30,608 bases of DNA from Candidatus Fermentibacterota bacterium (GTDB lineage: Bacteria > JAFGKV01), in the NCBI GenBank assembly GCA_016928395.1, contig JAFGKV010000019.1:1-30608 (forward strand), in the 5' to 3' direction. The notes below the pieces were generated by a model. The model had not been told where the DNA came from. It did not search any database and saw only the letters and a list, made by a program, of their open reading frames with translations. The position numbers and the translations under genes were made by a program. Position 1 is the first letter of the stretch, and the number at the start of each line of letters is the position of its first letter. Shown here piece after piece: positions 24,901 through 30,608 of this stretch.

Positions 24901-26436
24901 CAGGGCCTTGCCGTTGAGATCGAAATCGATCGCCCCGTCACGCTCCAATGTCGTCGAGTCAGCCTCGGTCGTGGCGAGATGGATGGGTTCGAGCCGGGCG
25001 GTGACCGTGTCGCCGTCAACATCGATGTGACCCCGGGCACGCAGATAGTGGCCGGTGCCCAATCCGTGGAGAGTGAACACCACTGGCTCGGCAAGAAGCG
25101 CGGGAGTGGCGAGATCCAGTACCAATGAATCGACCTGCATACCGCCTGACCCGCCTCCGGCGCTGAGGCGGCCGTGGAGGGCCGGCGAACTGATTGGGCC
25201 GTCGGCGCTCAGGGAGAGGCCCGCAAAGGCCAAGGCCTCCAGAGCGGGGGAATCGAGCCAGACAGCGGTTTCCGATGCGTCTATCAAAGAGATGCGGCCC
25301 CTGCCGTGAAGGAGCGATTCGACGAGATGCCCCCCCGCATCTATCCGGATACCGGGCAGGGCGACGTCGAGGGTGTCGAGGGTGATTTTCCCGCGTTCGG
25401 CCCTGAGGCGCAGACTGCCCTGACGGATGACATCGTTGGGTTGCGCTTCGATCCGCATGTGGGCATCGACTCCCTCGCGCCATGTCACGGATCCGTCTAC
25501 CAGCGCATGGGTGCGCGGCAGATGGGGGAATGCGGAGGCGCCCTCTCCGGCGGGAATCAGGTCGTCAGAGCCGGGAGTGATCGCGTGGCCCTGGAATCCG
25601 ATTCCCTGGATGAGCCGGCCGTCCCGCTGGAACGCACAGGCCAGCCAGAGGCCATACGGTTCTGCCGAAGGATCCTTCATGGCCCGAATCACCGAGAGCC
25701 TGAGGGAATCGGCGCCCGTGGATGCGACATCAACGAGCATCCGCCACTCTTCATGCACCCGCACGGCGAGGCTGCCACGATAGATGCCGCGTCCGGTATC
25801 TATCTCCACGGCCCCATCAGTGTCCACCAGGCCTGGGCCCGCACGAACCCGAAGCTCCCTGAGCACGAGGCGGGGGTCGCGCCCGTACCGGTTATCAAAG
25901 GAACCGGCACATTGGGCCTCGTGGATGACGACTGAGTCGCTCACGCTCAGGCCCGTCACCGTGATGTCGAATGAGTTCACTCCGATGGACGGAATCACGC
26001 CTATGGCCCCCGGTCGCGGGAATGGGGCTTGGGCCTTGGAGGTGTCCTGCGAGGATGAGACCGGGATGGCCTGGAGGTTTCCGCGGAGTGATCCGATCAG
26101 AAGCTCGTGGACGGAGACATCTCTTCGGATGAGAGCAGGGAGATGCGCCCGGATCTCCAGGTAGTCACAGGCCAGCAGCGTATCGCCTTCGCTCACCCAC
26201 GACACGCCCTCAAGCCTCAGGTGACCCGGCGACGGCCATGTGAGGCGATGCACCGAGATCACGCCCGGGACCGACGCCTGCAACCGGTCCATGGCCACAC
26301 GGGACAGCCCAACTCGAACCCACGGCAGCAGCAGACTCAGCATGAGCACGAGCACGAGCCCCAGGAGTGTCGTCACAGCGATGACGGCACTGCGACGGAA
26401 TCGGCCACGTCGAGTCGTCGTCATAGGGCTGCTCAT
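21967..26436 (-). CDS. tamB: TamB-like translocation and assembly module protein
   Basis: This gene encodes 1489 residues. It has an N-terminal signal anchor (about 16-37, AVIAVTTLLGLVLVLMLSLLLPWV), then a very long repetitive beta-strand region with recurring hydrophobic/polar alternation and xLDxGGxL-like turns, typical of TamB/AsmA-like bridge proteins. The last about 320 residues form the DUF490 (TamB C-terminal) domain: VLNGVIMLPEAPRVVHDVEG, VTGTLRTVQGRLDYLGRTFTLERG, ASLRGVGELQAMVSKTLGLDLVKFGEG and VGKYLSPRLLVGYERDL. TamB spans the periplasm, holds onto an Omp85 partner, and helps outer-membrane protein insertion or lipid transport. GGGGAG lies six bases before the ATG at 26436. It follows the Omp85 gene by 112 bases on the same strand. 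The length is in the normal range (about 1200-1600). Confidence 0.92.
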   Translation of the reverse strand: MSSPMTTTRRGRFRRSAVIAVTTLLGLVLVLMLSLLLPWVRVGLSRVAMDRLQASVPGVISVHRLTWPSPGHLRLEGVSWVSEGDTLLACDYLEIRAHLPALIRRDVSVHELLIGSLRGNLQAIPVSSSQDTSKAQAPFPRPGAIGVIPSIGVNSFDITVTGLSVSDSVVIHEAQCAGSFDNRYGRDPRLVLRELRVRAGPGLVDTDGAVEIDTGRGIYRGSLAVRVHEEWRMLVDVASTGADSLRLSVIRAMKDPSAEPYGLWLACAFQRDGRLIQGIGFQGHAITPGSDDLIPAGEGASAFPHLPRTHALVDGSVTWREGVDAHMRIEAQPNDVIRQGSLRLRAERGKITLDTLDVALPGIRIDAGGHLVESLLHGRGRISLIDASETAVWLDSPALEALAFAGLSLSADGPISSPALHGRLSAGGGSGGMQVDSLVLDLATPALLAEPVVFTLHGLGTGHYLRARGHIDVDGDTVTARLEPIHLATTEADSTTLERDGAIDFDLNGKALHLAGVRLVGDEGNIALAGSIGPGTENSLKARAEWPRLPAIVAAGSKPHDAVRVAAAWKEGAPFFIEIQADFAPDRPVVHRIHGTMRLPGPAQCAAFGPEARLADLGPIEGEFSALVDSLSRIAGHARLAAAGWIDSAVAQFCVDGHLVTVDTVDVAFFLGRMGGSGTVGPSQSRAELSASFDHLAALRGVLPSLPPDFDGGLTARARYEFDEGDWKLHATTFGSVGAGGIVAPSVEAEASWWPGGLEVALRAPQGLQGMALELTDIRAHYAADGGPAPLPGTLTLRAEGDGMGAMTRLTVPVLDEILRIQVDSLGLWHKGEALEASAPFTVSYDPVHTRLRIDGLSMTGEFGSLRADGTLSPDGSDFAAQLSARLPPDAHTLPIPPELQGAKIEARLQGVGVDTLVATWRVSDMTLPAGATTAWGVAHAGREGIAANLSVSDSSGRVALTGVMTAPLRIALWPVAILWADGPIHAEVAAESLVIPLGGSLAAGPPAVFHGTMVVGGTMAAPRGELDGLLSLPGHKKEPARKLILRGSLTPNSLGTEADRVVGRAAWTVGSVDVMLLAVAGRDTLVTATGQTALHHSVAAPYILWPDTSEVNLTLRAPRFPLNMSDGYLPDRTKLKGTCAVDLQLSGPAALPALKGSVTARQAEVSLPNGSRVTADIDLIIGGSLAKPSARGEVSVLNGVIMLPEAPRVVHDVEGEAMLWSLPSAPFGSAPQYAHRAPKGRGVSGSPPPVIEPDVDIELSVPGGLWVRGQGLNIEVAGELRLAYTTAPVITGTLRTVQGRLDYLGRTFTLERGSLVFYGKHPPDPVLDILVRSRVADATFQIAMSGTLSEPEIELSSEPELPEAEIVSYLILGRPTDQLSSGQVDLIRERLTQIASLRGVGELQAMVSKTLGLDLVKFGEGQASGSADALTVGKYLSPRLLVGYERDLSGDSPTYLTLEYLISEILRLKTWVGDSGDSSVEISLTKDY

Positions 26437-26548
26437 TGTCGACTCCCCGCTTCGCCGCCCGCCTGCGTCTCATGCCGGGCCCAATCGACATCTGGGGTTT
26501 CCAGGGGTGTGGCCTCAGGGGAGCTCAGAATGGCCACCAGCGCCGCCC

Positions 26549-28480
26549 TCAGAATGGCTGGCCCAAGGCCAGATGATAGGCCCAAGCCGGCCCCGCAATA
26601 AAGTCGGTGAGCCGTCGGGCCGCATCGACGCGGATATGGCCCACCGGCGTGGCGATCCGGATACCGCCCCCCACGGCGACTTCCACCTCGCGCAACCGTG
26701 CGGCCTGGGCCTCACTCCACACCTGGCCAGCGTCGATGAAACCCGCCAGGGTCAAGGGAGACACCACGGGCACCCTGAGCTCCAGGGCCGCCTCCATCAG
26801 GGTTGTGCCTCCCAGTGGATTACCCTCGTCGTCCAGGGGTCCCAGTTTGCGACGGGCGAAACCCCGCATGGAGGTCGCGCCGCCAGCGTAGAACCGTACA
26901 TCGGGGGGCAGATCCGTCGTGCCCTCGAATGCCCACACGCGGCCGGCCCTTATCTTGGCCGCGGCAACCGCTCCCATGACCGGTCGATAGAGGGCAAGGG
27001 AGGCATCCACCACCGCATACCGTACATCGGAGCGAATCCCGGGCACGGTAGACTCGGCCCTGAGCGAGGTGACCCATCCCTTTTGGGGGTCCATCCGATT
27101 GTCGGAGCCATCGACGCCGAGTGTGGCAAATGCCAGGGATGCGACTTCGTGTTTGGCTGAGAGTTCAACGCCGTCCGGCGACAGTTGGCGATACGAGGAA
27201 ATGGATTCCCGAAGGCCGATCTGGGCTGCGGAACGGAAGGAATGATAATACCGGGTCGAGACCTCAAGCTCGTACTTGTCGAGATCGTAGTTCTCCTCGC
27301 GCTGCCACTCTGCACCGGATCGTAGCTCCTGTCGGAGGGCGGCCCGCATGAGGCCGGGAAACCAGAGCCAGGCATTGACGGAACGAAGGTGACGGCTGTA
27401 CAAAGCTCTGGTGAGCAGCCCCCTGCCGCCTCCCAAGAGGTTTCGATGGAGCCATCCGGCACGGAGGAGAAGCCCCTCATCGGTGCGCAGGCCGATTGCT
27501 CCTTCGATGGTGCGGGGATCAAGATCCGACAACTCGATGCGCAGATCTACGACTCCGGAGGTGTCTGGCCTTGATTCCAGGCCGACCTGCACTCTCCGGA
27601 ACAGATCGAGCAGTCGTATGCGCTCTTCGATGCGCGCCACGACGCCCGGGGAATATACTGTGCCTTCGGGAATAGTGACCATGCGCCGGACGAGCCGAGC
27701 CAGATCATCCTGTGTGCCCTGAACATGGGAGAGGCCGAATCTGTACCGGAGACCGGGCTCGGCGACAAACCGTACCCTCACTCGGGTCGAATCCATGGGC
27801 TCCAGGGAGAGTCTCACTTCGGCAAAGGCGAAGCCCCGATCGCGGAGCTCGCTTCTCAGGAGAGCCGCGGTGGTGTCGACGCGGGCCTCGGAGAACCGCA
27901 TCCCCACATCCAGTTCCTGTGTCGGCCATCCATCAGCGGAAGGAAACTCTTCGAGAGCGACCTCACCCACGGCGATTCGATTTCCTGGCTGGATGTCGAG
28001 GACGATGACCACGGCGCGCCGGTCGGAGACGGGGAAGATATGTGGATTCAGGCTAGCCCGGGGATAGCCGTTGCGCGCCAAGAACAGCAGAGTCCGCCGT
28101 AGGTCATCTTCCAGCAGATCCACCGAGAGGATGGATCGCTGCCGCTTCAGAAACCGCCTTCGGCTCTGGAGGGCGAGCCCGTCGACCAGGTCGCCGGCCA
28201 AGGATCCGTCGAGCCCATCCACAGTGTATCCGTTGACCGGGAGGCCTTTGAACGATGCGGCCACGGCGAGGATTGAAGGGGGATAGGGTTGCTGGGAGTA
28301 GCAGGGTTCGATTGGGGCAAGCGCAGTCATCAACGTGAGCACAGTGATGACAATGCCTCGCGGCGGGGCTGCTGATAGCCGGTCGCGCACAGATGGCGAC
28401 CTGAATCGCCCACCGCTTCCTGGGGGAAGGCAGAATGTCATGCCGAGAGGGGTTTGATGGTCGTGCACAGGCCTCTCCAT
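26549..28480 (-). CDS. tamA: Omp85/TamA-like outer-membrane protein
   Basis: This gene encodes 643 residues from ATG at 28480; the frame is open further upstream but that part lies before the best promoter and over a tandem repeat. ATG at 28441 is an alternative. A hydrophobic stretch (about 42-56, GIVITVLTLMTALAP) is the likely export signal. Residues about 70-320 hold POTRA-like domains (a FL(A/K)RNGYPRASL segment, VALEEFPSADGWPTQELDVGMRF, FGLSHVQGTQDDLARLVRRM, TVYSPGVVARIEERIRLLDLFRRVQV). The remaining part is a 16-strand type barrel with the Omp85 signature near GGATSMRGFARRKLGPLDDEGNPLGG (the RGF of loop 6) and the final strand ending YHLALGQPF. It should work with the downstream TamB-like protein at the outer membrane. 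Confidence 0.9.
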   Translation of the reverse strand: MERPVHDHQTPLGMTFCLPPGSGGRFRSPSVRDRLSAAPPRGIVITVLTLMTALAPIEPCYSQQPYPPSILAVAASFKGLPVNGYTVDGLDGSLAGDLVDGLALQSRRRFLKRQRSILSVDLLEDDLRRTLLFLARNGYPRASLNPHIFPVSDRRAVVIVLDIQPGNRIAVGEVALEEFPSADGWPTQELDVGMRFSEARVDTTAALLRSELRDRGFAFAEVRLSLEPMDSTRVRVRFVAEPGLRYRFGLSHVQGTQDDLARLVRRMVTIPEGTVYSPGVVARIEERIRLLDLFRRVQVGLESRPDTSGVVDLRIELSDLDPRTIEGAIGLRTDEGLLLRAGWLHRNLLGGGRGLLTRALYSRHLRSVNAWLWFPGLMRAALRQELRSGAEWQREENYDLDKYELEVSTRYYHSFRSAAQIGLRESISSYRQLSPDGVELSAKHEVASLAFATLGVDGSDNRMDPQKGWVTSLRAESTVPGIRSDVRYAVVDASLALYRPVMGAVAAAKIRAGRVWAFEGTTDLPPDVRFYAGGATSMRGFARRKLGPLDDEGNPLGGTTLMEAALELRVPVVSPLTLAGFIDAGQVWSEAQAARLREVEVAVGGGIRIATPVGHIRVDAARRLTDFIAGPAWAYHLALGQPF

Positions 28481-28504
28481 GTCCTGGGCTTTGAGCGTAT
28501 GCGC

Positions 28505-28532
28505 ATTATACGCCTGGGACACCCGAGTGCAA
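28505..28532 (-). promoter_or_regulatory. Candidate promoter of the tamA-tamB operon
   Basis: On the minus strand, TTGCAC (28532-28527), 16 bases, then a perfect TATAAT (28510-28505). The expected start of transcription is about 18 bases before the ATG at 28480, which supports that start codon. Confidence 0.55.
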
Positions 28533-28552
28533 GTCGCGACAGAGGCTGGAAG

Positions 28553-28584
28553 AGGTGAAGGGGTGAGGGGGTGAAGAGGTGAAG
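28553..28584. repeat. Four tandem copies of an 8-bp purine-rich unit
   Basis: Four units in a row: AGGTGAAG, GGGTGAGG, GGGTGAAG, AGGTGAAG (consensus RGGTGARG). The array lies just upstream of the tamA promoter and could vary in copy number between strains. Confidence 0.8.
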
Positions 28585-28634
28585 AGAGTGGGAACCCCGC
28601 AACCCCGCGTTTCTTGCACAGTCGCACCGGATTC

Positions 28635-28670
28635 ATATAGGACGTGTCATATATAGGACACGTCCTATAT
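28635..28670. repeat. Perfect 14-bp AT-rich inverted repeat
   Basis: ATATAGGACGTGTC (28635-28648) and GACACGTCCTATAT (28657-28670) are exact inverted copies around an 8-base spacer. The word ATATAGGAC also recurs as a direct repeat (28635 and 28651). It stands out against the GC-rich surroundings. It may be a dispersed palindromic (REP-like) element, a protein-binding site or a transposon end; the sequence alone does not decide. Confidence 0.85.
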
Positions 28671-28988
28671 CACAAATCGGGGGCTTGGGTTGAGAAGAAC
28701 CGGCACAGAAGAAGTGGAGATGCCCGGCCTGCAACTTGTTCATGAGTAAGGGGTTACGCCATGGCAGACGCTCTGAGAGTCGAATCCGCGGGTTGTGCGT
28801 CGACCTCGATACGGAGCGCGACACCGATGCCTCTCCTCGGCGCGCTCCATAGTGAGGACGCGAGCCCGGTCGTGGCGGAGGCCATGACGGGGGCAGTGCG
28901 TGAACGGTTCAGTGAAGAGCGCCCTGACCGAGATGGCCACCAAAGGGGCACGTACGGATCGTGGAAGTGACGACACGGGGGACTGACA
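28671..28988. other. Spacer with no recognised gene
   Basis: These 318 bases hold an unassigned 69-codon open frame (28761-28970) with AAGGGG seven bases before its ATG, but its composition is not protein-like (Ser/Ala/Arg-rich, no pattern). An imperfect direct repeat starting GTGCCGGAA occurs at 28989 and again about 23 bases later, inside the start region of the GNAT remnant. Confidence 0.4.
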
Positions 28989-29420
28989 GTGCCGGAACAA
29001 GGGAAGGCGAAGGTGCCGGAATACGGGACAGCGCCGATGGGCGTCGAGGACTGTGACGAAGTCCGTGGACTCTGGAGTGGGATAGAGGGAGTAGTCCTCA
29101 CGCCATCGGATGATAGGTCCGCCCTGGGATACCAGCTCCGTCGCAATAAGGGTTTGAGTCTCGTGGCAAGAGACGATGAGAATCACTTCATTGGGGCGGT
29201 TCTGTGTGGGTTTGACCGCGAGGGGACACCTCAGGCACTTGGCCGTGTCGGAGTCGCATAGGAAGTGTGGTAGTGGAGGAAGCCTCGCGGAGGGGTGCGG
29301 TGCGGAACTGGGAGCTGTCAGAATTCGCCCGTGCACCACTTTCATACGGGCGAACAATGAAGAAGGGAAGATCTCCCGGGGAATGACTCGCGGGAAGGCA
29401 GGTGACGGTGGCTGGCCTAG
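28989..29420 (+). pseudogene. GNAT N-acetyltransferase broken by a frameshift
   Basis: The first frame (start GTG at 28989, or within the frame an ATG at about 29037) reads MGVEDCDEVRGLW, then NKGLSLVARDDENHFIGAVLCGFD, the classic front half of a YpeA/RimI-like GNAT enzyme. After GFD (about 29220) homology jumps by one base into another frame: RGHLRHLAVSESHRKCGSGGSL, where RKCGSG is the R-x-x-G-x-G acetyl-CoA loop, then ELGAVRIRPCTTFIRANNEEGK. The shift lies at or near a GGGG run. The original frame ends with TAG at 29259-29261. The second frame stays open and runs without a stop into the metallo-hydrolase gene. GNAT enzymes acetylate amines or protein N-termini using acetyl-CoA; this copy should be inactive unless the shift is programmed or an assembly error. 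Confidence 0.75.
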
Positions 29421-29490
29421 CACGGTGGCGCGGTCACCTGGGGGAGGGCAAGATCATCCTCTTGCCGGCTTGCCGCAGAAGGAGGAGACA

Positions 29491-30309
29491 ATGGCGCAAT
29501 GGTGGCTGCGGACCATCCGGTGCCTCATCGTGACCGAATGCGCCTTGGCGGCACCAACCGTACATGGAGGAGAATTCGAGATGACAGTACTTTACGACAA
29601 CTACGTCAGCACCCCTGGCACCACAGCGGATTGGGGGTTCTCCTGCCTGATCGAAGGTATGGAACGCACCATTCTGTTTGACACCGGAGCCGATGGTGAC
29701 CTCCTCCTCAGGAATGCACAGGCTCTGAAGAAGGACCTGTCGAAGGTCGATCTCGTGGTGCTCTCACACAATCATCGAGATCATACCGGCGGGCTGCGGC
29801 GAGTGCTCGGGGTGAACCATGACATGTCTGTCTACTTCGGCCATTCGTACCCGGGGAGTTTTGCCAAGGGTATAGCGGCAGCGGGCGCCACGCCGATCCC
29901 CGTTGATACCAGCATTGCGCTGTGCCGGAATGTGTACTCCACCGGTGAGATTCGAGGTACGGTGAATGAACAGGCGCTGGTGCTGGACACTGATCAAGGT
30001 CTGGTCGTCATTACCGGATGTTCACATCCTGGGATCGTCTCAATGCTTCGAGCGGCCCAGGCAGTGATGCACAAGCCCATACATATGGTGTATGGAGGTT
30101 TCCATCTGCGGTCCCACTCGGAAGCGCAGGTCAAGGAGATCATCCGGGAGTTCAGGGAGTTGGGGGTCGAGAAAGTCGGACCAACCCATTGCACCGGCGA
30201 CCAGGCAATTGCGTTGTTCAAGCAAGAATTCGGATCCGACTTCCTTCGCATGGGAGTCGGACGTGTTGTTGCCGTCAGGGATACCCCGCAGATGATGCAG
30301 CATGAGTGA
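29491..30309 (+). CDS. MBL-fold metallo-hydrolase (COG1237-like)
   Basis: This gene encodes 272 residues from ATG at 29491, with GGAGGAG three bases upstream. A second start, ATG at 29581, has its own GGAGGAG eight bases upstream and gives 242 residues starting MTVLYDN, the usual beginning of this family. The first 26-28 residues (CLIVTECALAAPTVHG) look like a weak signal peptide. The metal site is SHNHRDHTGG (His93, His95, Asp97, His98), with GCSHPGI (His179), YGGFHL (His205) and PTHCTG (His233). This set marks the COG1237 group, which includes the enzyme annotated as dihydropterin ribofuranosylaminobenzene phosphate synthase of methanopterin synthesis; most bacterial members have unknown substrates. 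Upstream is the GNAT remnant, whose second frame is in phase with this gene. Confidence 0.88.
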   Translation: MAQWWLRTIRCLIVTECALAAPTVHGGEFEMTVLYDNYVSTPGTTADWGFSCLIEGMERTILFDTGADGDLLLRNAQALKKDLSKVDLVVLSHNHRDHTGGLRRVLGVNHDMSVYFGHSYPGSFAKGIAAAGATPIPVDTSIALCRNVYSTGEIRGTVNEQALVLDTDQGLVVITGCSHPGIVSMLRAAQAVMHKPIHMVYGGFHLRSHSEAQVKEIIREFRELGVEKVGPTHCTGDQAIALFKQEFGSDFLRMGVGRVVAVRDTPQMMQHE

Positions 30310-30608
30310 GGTCACACCACGAAGTCCCAGGCTATCCTCGCGCCATACGGAGGAGAGTCGGGCTCCCAGTGCATTCCAGGGGGTCACCCGTCTGCAAGCG
30401 GGTCTACGGGGACGCATTGTGCGCATCGATCCCCGGATTCTTGGAACAGCAGAGGGAGTGCTCCCCGGCCGGTCCGTCGTGCCGGTCGGCGGAGACGCCG
30501 TTGATGCTTCCTGAACGGGATTATCCCGGATATTTCACCAGGGAGAGCTGAGACGGGGCTGAAGCCATTGGGGAGAAAGGGATTAGGGGCAGTCGAGCGG
30601 TAGGGCAG
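30310..30608. other. Window end, no supported gene
   Basis: About 300 bases follow the hydrolase stop. Two overlapping short open frames (starting at 30302 and 30306) have no recognisable protein pattern. The last 100 bases show a local AT-rich stretch (GGGATTATCCCGGATATTTC), whose GGGATTATCCC is a small palindrome, but nothing beyond it can be assigned. Confidence 0.4.

Noticed and set aside
26523-26560. 11-base direct repeat CTCAGAATGGC around the tamA stop codon
   Set aside because: Too short and with no other sign of duplication or insertion.
28485-28636. N-terminal extension of the Omp85 protein
   Set aside because: It would cover the tandem repeat and begin upstream of the TATAAT promoter, with low-complexity composition.
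28740-29423. 227-codon minus-strand open frame
   Set aside because: It is antisense to the GNAT remnant, whose plus-strand translation shows clear family motifs.
30500-30608. Possible start of an insertion sequence at the window end
   Set aside because: Only a short AT-rich stretch is visible and no open frame with a transposase motif follows within the window.

Overview
The window is about 30.6 kb of GC-rich DNA from a Gram-negative (two-membrane) bacterium. The envelope genes show this: an Omp85/TamA-like outer-membrane protein is followed by a very long TamB-like protein, and a large secreted protein ends in a type IX secretion-like (Por/FlgD-like) C-terminal domain. That tail, a broken FG-GAP protein and a Gld-type ABC operon suggest a lineage in or near the FCB group (an Eisenbacteria-, Latescibacterota- or Krumholzibacteriota-like organism). 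This placement is inference from gene content. No rRNA, tRNA, CRISPR array, intact transposase or prophage gene was seen.

Layout. 1-2689 (+): a HEAT-repeat protein cut by the window edge and a DUF6602-like protein with a degraded nuclease motif. 3042-4282 (-): a YtrA-type GntR regulator, probably leaderless and autoregulated, overlapping a membrane protein gene. 4576-5388 (+): a ZIP metal transporter. 5613-8357 (+): a 914-residue secreted multidomain protein. 8659-11211 (+): a HerA/VirB4-type ATPase, convergent with a two-gene minus-strand operon at 11350-13545 (SPFH protein with a GYF_2 tail, then a zinc-ribbon membrane protein). 13868-15451 (-): a stand-alone AMP-forming acyl-CoA synthetase-like ligase. 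15681-19944 (+): a tightly coupled ABC operon (ATPase, permease, GldG-like protein, DUF4340 protein) ending in a perfect 14-bp hairpin.

19945-21352 is a decay zone. A phd-vapC toxin-antitoxin pair, whose toxin has an amber codon where the catalytic Glu should be, abuts the surviving 3' end of an FG-GAP repeat gene that carries its own in-frame amber codon. Next come a ferritin-like protein (21416-21892, +), the tamA-tamB pair (28480-21967, -), a repeat-rich spacer with an 8-bp tandem repeat and a 14-bp AT-rich palindrome, a frameshifted GNAT acetyltransferase, and an MBL-fold hydrolase (29491-30309, +).

How the genes work together. TamA-TamB should move material to, or insert proteins into, the outer membrane. 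The SPFH/zinc-ribbon pair resembles the YdjI/YdjG membrane-stress module, here without a visible PspA. The ABC operon is a self-contained export or envelope system. No clearly new multi-gene system can be proved here. The best candidates for unusual biology are the edge HEAT/DUF6602-like pair and the SPFH/zinc-ribbon/HerA-type ATPase cluster. The clearest sequence-level discoveries are the lesions in vapC, the FG-GAP gene and the GNAT gene.
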